Shown here: piece by piece, positions 1 through 5,416 of the stretch
Numbering within the stretch: position 1 is the first letter of the stretch
Layout: every line of letters starts with the position of its first letter
Assembly (NCBI GenBank): GCA_039208045.1
Contig: JBCCRH010000328.1
Span: 1 to 7,349, forward strand
Source: JBCCRH01 sp039208045
Lineage (GTDB): Bacteria; Bacteroidota; Bacteroidia; Chitinophagales; Saprospiraceae
Length of the DNA stretch: 7,349 nt
Direction of reading: 5' to 3'
Notes under the pieces: generated by a model
The model's database searches: none
What the model saw: the letters and a program-made list of their open reading frames with translations, nothing else
Told to the model about the DNA's origin: nothing
Translations under genes and position numbers: made by a program

Positions 1-417
1 AACTATGAAGCACTCGGCAAGTGGAAAAAAGCGGATAAAGACTGGGAGCGCACCCTGCCGAAGCAGGCCTTCTATGAAGCGCGCGCGAGCTATTATTTCT
101 GCGCGGGCATGGTACATCCCAACCGCAAGCGTAAACAGGCCTTTCTGCGCATGGCGGCTTCTTTTTATGAAAAATTCAACACCACCGATGACCGGGCCTA
201 TGCCGAGCGCCTCTATTTTTACCAGCTCACCAACCAACCTAAAAAGGTAGCTCGCGACCTCGAAATCATGCGGCACCTGCCGGCTGATCAGCGCCATTTT
301 TCGGACGATCTGCTGCAACTTTTCGAGACTACGGAAACCTTGGAGCTTTTTCATCGCCATGGGATTGATCCGTGTTCGTTTTCGGAGAAGCTGAAGGGGC
401 CGTGGGGAGGGGGGTAG
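1..417 (+). CDS. C-terminal fragment of an unrecognised helical (TPR-like) protein
   Basis: The reading frame is open from the first base to a TAG stop at 415-417, giving 138 residues whose start lies upstream of the window. The protein is rich in aromatic, charged and alanine residues in a helical pattern. Segments such as YEALGKWKKADKDWE and SFYEKFNTTDDRAYAERLYFY resemble tetratricopeptide-type helix pairs, but no consensus repeat or catalytic motif is clear, so no function is assigned. The last residues (GPWGGG) are encoded by G-rich DNA that merges into the downstream repeat array, so the C-terminus may have been extended or reshaped by that sequence. Codons often end in C (CTC, GCC, ACC, CGC), unlike the G-ending codons of the two peptidase genes downstream. 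The frame is convincing as a real gene; the fold is a guess. Confidence 0.75.
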   Translation, partial: NYEALGKWKKADKDWERTLPKQAFYEARASYYFCAGMVHPNRKRKQAFLRMAASFYEKFNTTDDRAYAERLYFYQLTNQPKKVARDLEIMRHLPADQRHFSDDLLQLFETTETLELFHRHGIDPCSFSEKLKGPWGGG

Positions 418-600
418 TTTGGGGGTTGAGAGGTTTGGGAGTTGAAGGGTTTTGGATTTCGGGTGACGAGGGACGGGTTGAGGAGTTTTGGGGTTTTGGG
501 TGATGAGTTTTGGGTGACGGGTTTTGGGTGACGGGTTGGGAGGACGGGGGATGAGGGACGGGGAAGTTGAGGGGTTTTGGATTACGGGTTGATGTTTTTT
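418..600 (+). repeat. G-rich, C-poor degenerate direct-repeat array
   Basis: Starting right after the stop of the first gene, the + strand is built almost entirely of G, T and A, with only about eight C residues. Variants of GGGTTTTGGGTGACGGG recur. A 24-bp unit at 441-464 returns at 566-589 with two mismatches, and GAGGGACGGG occurs at 468-477 and 553-562. No reading frame here looks protein-coding. The array resembles the degenerate intergenic repeats seen in many Bacteroidota genomes. Its origin, whether replication slippage or a decayed element, is inference. Confidence 0.7.
512..540 (+). other. G-quadruplex motif on the + strand
   Basis: Five runs of three G lie at 512-514, 519-521, 526-528, 533-535 and 538-540, with loops of 4, 4, 4 and 2 bases. 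Four such runs with loops under seven bases meet the usual definition of an intramolecular G-quadruplex. More G-runs flank it at 490-500 and 546-563. If the first gene is transcribed past its stop, the mRNA 3' end would carry the motif, where it could pause polymerase or protect the end. The motif is seen directly; any role is inference. Confidence 0.6.
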
Positions 601-656
601 TGGAAAAAATTCAAAATAGTGCATCGGATGTTATGGAATTTTGGGGTTTCTGCGTC

Positions 657-781
657 TTTAAGCTGTGCGGGGCTGCAAAACCTTGGACGTTGGCGGGGGT
701 GGGCTTGGTGAAACGTCCAAGGTTTGGGCTTGGGGGCAGCTTAAATGTTGGTTTTGGGGGGGGTGCTGGGGTGCAGCCCCG
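657..781. repeat. nested and crossing inverted repeats, possibly a structured RNA
   Basis: Three perfect inverted repeats share this stretch. AAACCTTGGACGTT (678-691) pairs with AACGTCCAAGGTTT (712-725), 14 bp with a 20-base loop. TTTAAGCTG (657-665) pairs with CAGCTTAAA (737-745) and encloses the first. CGGGGCTGCA (668-677) pairs with TGCAGCCCCG (772-781); it can coexist with the 14-bp stem but crosses the 9-bp stem, so those two would be alternatives or form a pseudoknot. A 72-residue open frame at 567-785 is low complexity and unlikely to be translated. The stretch could be a noncoding RNA, an element end or a transcription stop. None of these is established. Confidence 0.5.
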
Positions 782-791
782 GTAGGAGCGG

Positions 792-903
792 TATGAATGG
801 CGCTAGCGGCCTTACACGGCCCCAGTGGCAGGGGGCTGAGCGAATACTTGGAGGGAAGACCGCTGGCACTGGTTGGCCGTGTAGGCTGCTAGGGCCATGA
901 ATA
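792..903. repeat. Long imperfect hairpin of about 110 nt
   Basis: The left arm 792-833 is largely complementary to the right arm 861-903. TACACGGCC (813-821) pairs perfectly with GGCCGTGTA (875-883). Outside it, after a one-base bulge, 797-811 pairs with 884-898 with one mismatch and one wobble. Inside it, CCAGTG (822-827) pairs with CACTGG (867-872). The terminal loop is roughly 834-860. There is no T-run after the right arm, so it is not a classical Rho-independent terminator. It looks like a REP- or MITE-type palindromic unit. TAGGAGCGG (783-791) and TAGTAGCGG (902-910) sit at its edges but overlap the pairing region, so they are weak evidence for a target-site duplication. Confidence 0.55.
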
Positions 904-1026
904 GTAGCGGATGACGGGAAAAGCTGCCCAAATCACCTTCTTTTATCTCAAAGAATTTTATATTAGTCCCATTATGTTTCCGCCTTGGGTGGAGCGAATT
1001 TTTTTTGTCAAAACTTTAATGATTTT

Positions 1027-2412
1027 ATGCAGAATACTCAAGCGTTTATTCAGAAAAATAGAGATCGATTTTTGGAAGAATTGATGGAATTGCTGCGCAT
1101 TCCTTCGGTGAGTGCGGATCCGGCGTATCAGCAGGATGTGATGAATACGGCGAAGCATGTGGCGGGCCGGTTGGAGGGTGCTGGTGCGGATAATGTGGAG
1201 ATTTGTCCGACGGCGGGCTATCCGATTGTGTATGCGGATAAGATAATTGACCCCAAGCTGCCGACGGTGCTCGTGTATGGGCATTATGATGTGCAGCCGC
1301 CCGATCCGCTGGATTTGTGGGAGTCGGGGCCTTTTGAGCCGGTGATTAAAGAGACGAAATTGCATCCGGAGGGGGCGATTTTTGCGCGGGGGGCGTGTGA
1401 TGATAAGGGGCAGATGTATATGCATGTGAAGGCTTTTGAGGCGATGCTGGCGAGCGATGAGCTGCCGTGTAATGTGAAGTTTATGATTGAGGGGGAAGAG
1501 GAAGTGGGGTCGGATAATTTGGGGACGTTTTGTCGGGAAAATACGGAGCGCTTGGCTTGTGATGTGGTGCTGATTTCGGATACGTCGATCATTGCCAATG
1601 ATACGCCTTCGATTACGACGGGGCTGCGTGGACTGAGCTATGTGGAGGTGGAAGTGACGGGGCCGAATCGCGATTTGCACTCTGGAGTGTATGGTGGTGC
1701 AGTGGCGAATCCGATCAATGTGTTGGCTAATATGATTGCTTCTTTGCAGGATGAAAATAAGCATATTACGATTCCTGGTTTTTATGATGATGTGGAAGTG
1801 CTGAGTGCGGAGGAGCGCGCGGCGATGAATGAGGCGCCACATAATGAGGAGCACTACAAGGAGGACTTGGCCATTGGAGCGACGCAGGGAGAAGTGGGCT
1901 TTACGACTTTGGAGCGCACGTCGATCCGGCCGACCTTGGATGTGAATGGTATTTGGGGGGGCTATATTGGTGAGGGGGCTAAGACGGTGCTGCCTTCTAA
2001 GGCTTTCGCCAAAATTAGTATGCGGCTGGTGCCAAATCAGGATTCGGAGACCATCACGAAGTTGTTTGAGGAACATTTTCAGCGGATTGCGCCGCCTTCG
2101 GTACAGGTGCAGGTGCGGCCGCATCATGGTGGAGAGCCGGTAGTGACCCCTACGGATACGCCGGAATATTTGGCGGCGGCTCGTGCGATGGAGGCTACTT
2201 TTGGGAAGACGCCGATTCCAAAGCGGGAAGGGGGAAGTATTCCGATTGTGGCCCTTTTTGAGGATGTGCTGGGGGTGAAGTCGGTGCTGATGGGTTTTGG
2301 CTTGGATTCGGATGCGATTCACTCGCCGAATGAGCATTTTGGGGTATTTAATTACTTTAAGGGGATTGAGACGATTCCTTATTTTTATAGGTTTTATGCG
2401 GAGCTGAAGTAG
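1027..2412 (+). CDS. M20 family metallodipeptidase (carnosinase/CNDP-like), cytoplasmic
   Basis: This is a 461-residue di-zinc peptidase of the M20 dipeptidase group, which hydrolyses dipeptides and small peptides. The full catalytic set is visible: GHYDVQP with zinc ligand His86 and supporting Asp88; RGACDDKG with bridging Asp125; EGEEEVGS with catalytic Glu158 and ligand Glu159; ISDTS with Asp185; and HSPNEHF with ligand His432. RDLHSG (His218) begins the lid domain used in dimerisation and substrate binding. No signal peptide is present, so it should act in the cytoplasm. The length is normal for the family. The ATG at 1027 is preferred because it leaves the usual short N-terminus before the first helix; an in-frame TTG at 985 would only add 14 unlikely residues. 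No Shine-Dalgarno sequence is seen. TATGTTTC at 973-980 is a weak -7-like site. Codons strongly favour G at the third position. Confidence 0.93.
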   Translation: MQNTQAFIQKNRDRFLEELMELLRIPSVSADPAYQQDVMNTAKHVAGRLEGAGADNVEICPTAGYPIVYADKIIDPKLPTVLVYGHYDVQPPDPLDLWESGPFEPVIKETKLHPEGAIFARGACDDKGQMYMHVKAFEAMLASDELPCNVKFMIEGEEEVGSDNLGTFCRENTERLACDVVLISDTSIIANDTPSITTGLRGLSYVEVEVTGPNRDLHSGVYGGAVANPINVLANMIASLQDENKHITIPGFYDDVEVLSAEERAAMNEAPHNEEHYKEDLAIGATQGEVGFTTLERTSIRPTLDVNGIWGGYIGEGAKTVLPSKAFAKISMRLVPNQDSETITKLFEEHFQRIAPPSVQVQVRPHHGGEPVVTPTDTPEYLAAARAMEATFGKTPIPKREGGSIPIVALFEDVLGVKSVLMGFGLDSDAIHSPNEHFGVFNYFKGIETIPYFYRFYAELK

Positions 2413-2422
2413 AGGGATTCTT

Positions 2423-2443
2423 GTTCGGATTGCAAATCTGAAC
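2423..2443. repeat. Short hairpin with GGATTGCAAATC core, downstream of the dipeptidase gene
   Basis: A 9-bp stem (2423-2431 with 2435-2443, including one G-T wobble) closes on a 3-base GCA loop, starting 10 bases after the dipeptidase stop. The core GGATTGCAAATC is identical to the core of the repeats inside the downstream amidohydrolase gene (2760-2874), and the outer bases differ while still pairing. It has no T-run, so it is a palindromic repeat unit rather than an obvious terminator. Confidence 0.55.
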
Positions 2444-2471
2444 GGTGCGGGGTGGCAAACTATACGTGGGT

Positions 2472-2515
2472 GTTCATTTTTTCCTCCGATAGCTATCGGA
2501 GATGAAAAAACGAAC
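2472..2515. repeat. Palindromic element around CTCCGATAGCTATCGGAG
   Basis: A perfect 18-bp palindrome lies at 2484-2501. It is extended outward by TTTTTTC (2477-2483) against GAAAAAA (2504-2510), with a two-base bulge, and by GTTC against GAAC at the ends, giving 20 paired positions per arm. The T-run lies before the stem and the A-run after it on both strands, so this is a longer stem and not an intrinsic terminator. CGATAGCTATCG-type palindromes are, from general knowledge, abundant intergenic repeats in marine and environmental Bacteroidota. Confidence 0.6.
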
Positions 2516-2517
2516 CA

Positions 2518-2537
2518 ACTCCGATAGTTATCGGAGT
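2518..2537. repeat. Second copy of the CCGATAG-TATCGG palindrome
   Basis: ACTCCGATAGTTATCGGAGT forms a 9-bp stem on each side of a non-pairing central GT. It is a near copy of the palindrome centred on 2492/2493, separated from it by 16 bases, so two units of the same family stand side by side between the peptidase genes. Confidence 0.6.
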
Positions 2538-2590
2538 GGCAAATTTAATGCTATCGCGCGAAGCTGGCACCCGCACCCACCAAATTTGCC
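2538..2590. repeat. Inverted repeat GGCAAATTT / AAATTTGCC
   Basis: GGCAAATTT (2538-2546) pairs with AAATTTGCC (2582-2590), 9 bp around a 35-base loop. Around it, GGTGCGGG (2444-2451) is complementary to CCCGCACC (2570-2577), and GTGGGTG (2466-2472) to CACCCAC (2574-2580). The whole interval between the two peptidase genes is therefore a layered inverted-repeat array. No gene is evident in it. Confidence 0.4.
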
Positions 2591-2645
2591 GTGCAGCCCG
2601 CTTGGATTTTGCAGGATTAACTTTTTATTTAAAAAATTGGACAGT

Positions 2646-4106
2646 ATGAAAAACAGTAAACATTTTTTATTGGGGCTGTGCTCTTGGGGCATGGTGTTTT
2701 TTGGTTTGGGGCAGATAGGTTCGCTTTATGGGCAGGGGGGATTGGCTGGACCGAGTGAGTCGGGATTGCAAATGCCGGCGGGCAAGGCAGGCGGTGAAGT
2801 GTCGGGATTACAAATCCCGACAGGCGAGTCGGGATTGCAAATCCCGACAGGCGAGTCGGGATTGCAAATCCCGATGAGCGGGCGCGAGCAGGTGGCGAAG
2901 GAGGCGGCGGCGATTGAGGCGCAGGTGATTGAGTGGCGAAGGGATTTTCATGAACATCCGGAGTTGAGTAATCGGGAGTTTGAGACGGCGAAGAAGGTGG
3001 CAAAACACCTGACGGGTTTGGGACTGGAGGTACAGACGGGGGTAGCGCATACGGGGGTTGTTGGTGTTTTGGATTCGGGAAAGCCGGGGCCGGTGGTGGC
3101 GCTGCGGGCGGATATGGATGCTCTGCCGGTGACGGAGCGGGTGGATGTGCCATTTGCGTCGAAGGTGCGGACGGAGTTTTTGGGGCAAGAAGTGGGGGTG
3201 ATGCATGCTTGTGGGCATGATACGCATGTGGCGATGCTGATGGGGGCGGCTGAGATTTTGATGAAGATGAAGGATCAGTTGAGCGGAAAGGTGGTGTTTA
3301 TCTTTCAGCCGGCTGAAGAGGGAGCGCCTCCGGGTGAAGAAGGAGGTGCAGAGTTGATGGTGAAGGAAGGGGTTCTGAAGGATCATAAGGTGGATGTCAT
3401 TTTTGGATTGCATATTAATTCATTGACGGAAGTAGGGAAGGTAAAGTATAAGTCGGGAGGAACCATGGCGGCGGTGAATCGCTTGGTGATTAAGGTTAAG
3501 GGGAAGCAGACGCATGGTTCTACGCCTTGGACGGGAGTGGATCCAATTGCAGCTTCGGCGCAGATTATTCAGGGGTTGCAGCATATTATTAGTCGGCAAA
3601 CGCCGCTGACGAAGGAGGCGGCGGTGATTAGTATTGGGAAAATTTCTGGTGGGGTGCGTAGTAATATTATCCCAGAAGAGGTGGAGATGATTGGTACCAT
3701 TCGCACCTTGGATGTGAGGATGCAAAAGGAAATTCATAAGCGCATTCGGCGGACAGCTACCAAGATTGCGGAGAGCGTGGGCGCTACGGCGGAGGTGACT
3801 ATTGAGAAAGGTTATCCGATTACGTATAACAATCCGGATTTGACGGATCAGATGTTGCCAACGGTGAAGGCTACTGCTGGGGAAGAGAATGTGATTTTGG
3901 CGCCTGCTCGTACAGGGGCCGAGGACTTTTCTTTCTTTGCGCAGGAGGTGCCTGGTTTGTTTTTGTTCTTGGGCGGTATGCCTAAGGGGAAAGATATGTT
4001 TGAGGCGGCGCCTCATCATACCCCAGATTTTTATATCGATGAAAGTGGGATGAAGTTGGGCGTGGAGTTGCTTTGCAATTTGACGATGGATTATATGAAC
4101 AACTAA
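2646..4106 (+). CDS. Exported M20D amidohydrolase (N-acyl amino acid / hippurate / IAA-amide hydrolase type)
   Basis: This 486-residue enzyme should cleave N-acyl or amide-linked amino acids in the periplasm or outside the cell. Residues 1-30 form a signal peptide (K at 2 and 5, hydrophobic core, SLYGQ end). Cys12 is not in a proper lipobox. Residues 39-76 are a repeated linker with four SGLQ(I/M)P motifs. The catalytic domain starts near WRRDFHEHPEL (97-107). M20D motifs are all present: DMDALPV (156-162), HACGHDTH with metal ligands Cys189 and His191, QPAEEG with catalytic Glu224 and ligand Glu225, GLH (His256), GGVRSNIIP in the lid region, GAEDFSFF (424-431) and HHTPDF (His458 likely ligand). 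The start at 2646 is chosen for the signal peptide; an in-frame ATG at 2502 would add 48 residues encoded by palindromic repeats. The linker makes it longer than usual. Its end overlaps the convergent cyclase gene by 4 bp. Exact substrate unknown. Confidence 0.92.
   Translation: MKNSKHFLLGLCSWGMVFFGLGQIGSLYGQGGLAGPSESGLQMPAGKAGGEVSGLQIPTGESGLQIPTGESGLQIPMSGREQVAKEAAAIEAQVIEWRRDFHEHPELSNREFETAKKVAKHLTGLGLEVQTGVAHTGVVGVLDSGKPGPVVALRADMDALPVTERVDVPFASKVRTEFLGQEVGVMHACGHDTHVAMLMGAAEILMKMKDQLSGKVVFIFQPAEEGAPPGEEGGAELMVKEGVLKDHKVDVIFGLHINSLTEVGKVKYKSGGTMAAVNRLVIKVKGKQTHGSTPWTGVDPIAASAQIIQGLQHIISRQTPLTKEAAVISIGKISGGVRSNIIPEEVEMIGTIRTLDVRMQKEIHKRIRRTATKIAESVGATAEVTIEKGYPITYNNPDLTDQMLPTVKATAGEENVILAPARTGAEDFSFFAQEVPGLFLFLGGMPKGKDMFEAAPHHTPDFYIDESGMKLGVELLCNLTMDYMNN
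2760..2874 (+). repeat. Coding palindromic repeats, 27-bp period (SGLQIPTGE units)
   Basis: Three copies of TCGGGATTRCAAATCCCGA lie at 2802-2820, 2829-2847 and 2856-2874, exactly 27 bp apart. A degenerate copy lies at 2760-2778. Each unit is a hairpin with an 8-9 bp stem and a 3-base loop, and each is read in frame as SGLQIP or SGLQMP, joined by TGE. They fall between the signal peptide and catalytic domain of the M20D amidohydrolase. The core matches the intergenic hairpin at 2423-2443, which suggests an intergenic repeat family entered and expanded within this gene. Confidence 0.85.
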
Positions 4107-5329
4107 CTCTCTACGAAGTACATGTCGATTTCGCCAATGTTTTTGGCGGGGATTTTCCCGCGATAGGTGCATTGGAATTGATCATGTACGAGTTGATAGG
4201 TAGCTTCCGAAATATTGATGCGGCCCGCTTCGCCACCCGATTCGATGCGGGCTGCAATATTTACGGTATCGCCCCAAATGTCGTAAGCGAACTTTTTCTC
4301 TCCTACTACGCCAGCTACTAATGGGCCGGTGTGGATTCCAATTCGGGCTTCAAAACAGGGCCGTTGCTGTGCTAAGCGTTCTTCTTTCCAGTTAGCTAGA
4401 AACACTTGCATTTCGAGGGCAGCTTGGATCATTCGATAGGGATGAGAAGCGTCGGTTTTGGGTAAGCCCCCGGCACACATGTAGGCGTCACCGATAGTTT
4501 TGATCTTTTCGAGTTGATATTTGGTAATGATGCGGTCAAAGGCTTTAAAGCAATAATCGAGGTCGGCTACGAGTTGGTCGGGCGGAAGAGTGCTAGCTAT
4601 TTTGGAAAAGCCTTTGAAGTCGGAAAAGAGGACGCTGGCAGTGCTGTATTGTTGGGCAGCGGCTTTGCCTTTCTGTTTAAGTTCTTTGGCAATAGAAGAA
4701 GGGAGGATGTTGAGTAGTAATTTTTCGGATTGTTGCTGAGCGGCTTCGATCGCTTGCTTTTGGGCATTGAGTTGCTTATTGAAACGGCGGCTCTTGAAAA
4801 ATAGATAAGCTAATAGGCAGAGTAAGAGTATACCGCTAATAGATACGGAAAGCAGAAATTTGGCTTGTCCATTTCGTTTTTCTATCAGTAGTTGCTGTTC
4901 TTGAAGTTTTAGTTCGTTTTCTTGGAGCTTCATTCCTTGCATCACTAGACTTAGCGAGTCCTGAAATCTAGCTTTATCGAGGGAATCTCGCTCCATAGTT
5001 AAGGCGTCTAACAGGATTTGTTTGCGGGCGAGTAGTAGCTCTGCTTTGGCTTGTTCGTTAGATAGTTTTTCGATCTGCTTGGTAGTTGAATCTAGCTCTT
5101 TTCGAAGCATCGGCTTTTCTGCACTCATACTATCCATAGCGGCAATCACCTTTTCGCGTTGCGCTTTCGCCCAGTCTCTCATACGTTTCATTCTGGGCGG
5201 AGCAGGGCGTCTATTTCGGGGGCGTTCTACTTGCGGTTCCTGTGGGGGTTGGCTTTGCGCCAAAATGGAAGTAGGTACTATTCCTAACACAAAAAGACTT
5301 AGGCAAAAGTGTAGTAGGAAAGGTCGCAT
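4103..5329 (-). CDS. Membrane-anchored class III adenylate cyclase with extracytoplasmic coiled coil
   Basis: The 408-residue product converts ATP to cAMP. Residues 1-24 are a signal peptide ending SILA-QSQ; 27-50 are Pro/Arg-rich; about 51-155 form a charged heptad-like coiled coil outside the membrane; 158-178 are a membrane helix; about 180-205 continue as helix into LLLNILPSSIAKELK (204-218), the segment typically found just before bacterial cyclase domains. The catalytic domain spans about 229-408. It has metal ligands Asp237 (LFSDFKGF) and Asp281 (TIGDAYM), adenine-selecting Lys277 and Asp350 (YDIWGDTVNIAAR), and transition-state residues Asn357 and Arg361, so ATP rather than GTP specificity is expected. 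The ATG at 5329 is chosen because it begins the signal peptide; an upstream TTG at 5389 is unlikely. It is divergent from the phosphodiesterase gene and convergent with the amidohydrolase gene. The extracytoplasmic part matches no sensor domain I recognise. Confidence 0.93.
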   Translation of the reverse strand: MRPFLLHFCLSLFVLGIVPTSILAQSQPPQEPQVERPRNRRPAPPRMKRMRDWAKAQREKVIAAMDSMSAEKPMLRKELDSTTKQIEKLSNEQAKAELLLARKQILLDALTMERDSLDKARFQDSLSLVMQGMKLQENELKLQEQQLLIEKRNGQAKFLLSVSISGILLLCLLAYLFFKSRRFNKQLNAQKQAIEAAQQQSEKLLLNILPSSIAKELKQKGKAAAQQYSTASVLFSDFKGFSKIASTLPPDQLVADLDYCFKAFDRIITKYQLEKIKTIGDAYMCAGGLPKTDASHPYRMIQAALEMQVFLANWKEERLAQQRPCFEARIGIHTGPLVAGVVGEKKFAYDIWGDTVNIAARIESGGEAGRINISEATYQLVHDQFQCTYRGKIPAKNIGEIDMYFVES

Positions 5330-5358
5330 AGATAATAGGTTTACGAGTATGGAAATGG

Positions 5359-5366
5359 TAGTTTTG
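5359..5366 (+). promoter_or_regulatory. Candidate -7 promoter element for the phosphodiesterase gene
   Basis: TAGTTTTG matches the Bacteroidota -7 consensus TAnnTTTG exactly and would place transcription start roughly 45 bases before the ATG at 5417. The matching -33 TTTG is poor (TTTA at 5340-5343, spacing a little short). It lies inside the 87-bp region shared with the divergent cyclase gene. Confidence 0.35.
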
Positions 5367-5389
5367 TTGAGCATGCACAAAATACTCAA

Positions 5390-5416
5390 AACTGTAAAAA
5401 CTGTAAAGACTGTAAG
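5390..5416 (+). repeat. Three 9-bp tandem repeats abutting the phosphodiesterase start codon
   Basis: AACTGTAAA, AACTGTAAA and GACTGTAAG follow one another without gaps and end at the base before the ATG at 5417. They take the place of a ribosome-binding site and lie in the divergent promoter region, so they could be operator half-sites on one helical face per turn or a simple slippage repeat. The repeat is certain; its role is not. Confidence 0.6.

Noticed and set aside
567..785. 72-codon open frame in the intergenic region
   Set aside because: It is composed of G-rich low-complexity sequence and inverted repeats, with no family resemblance.
783..910. Target-site duplication TAGGAGCGG/TAGTAGCGG flanking the long hairpin
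   Set aside because: The copies differ by one base and the second overlaps the paired arm, so they do not cleanly flank an insertion.
985..1026. TTG start for the dipeptidase, 14 codons upstream
   Set aside because: The extra residues have no family counterpart and an ATG at 1027 fits the normal N-terminus.
958..2337. Long antisense open frame (about 459 codons) opposite the dipeptidase
   Set aside because: It is rich in Arg, His and Ile as expected from the complement of NNG-biased codons, and the + strand gene has every catalytic motif.
2472..2515. Intrinsic terminator after the dipeptidase gene
   Set aside because: The T-run precedes and the A-run follows the stem on both strands, so there is no U-tract after the hairpin.
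2502..2645. Upstream in-frame ATG that would lengthen the amidohydrolase by 48 residues
   Set aside because: The extension is encoded by palindromic repeat DNA, and the ATG at 2646 begins a clear signal peptide that would otherwise be buried.
2646..2735. Lipoprotein signal for the amidohydrolase (Cys12)
   Set aside because: The residues before Cys12 (LLGL) do not fit a lipobox and the hydrophobic core continues past it.
2802..2874. CRISPR-like array of regularly spaced palindromes
   Set aside because: The 8-bp spacers are identical, the repeats are in-frame coding units, and no cas genes are present.
5330..5389. TTG start for the cyclase, 20 codons upstream
   Set aside because: The ATG at 5329 directly begins a canonical signal peptide; the extension would displace it.
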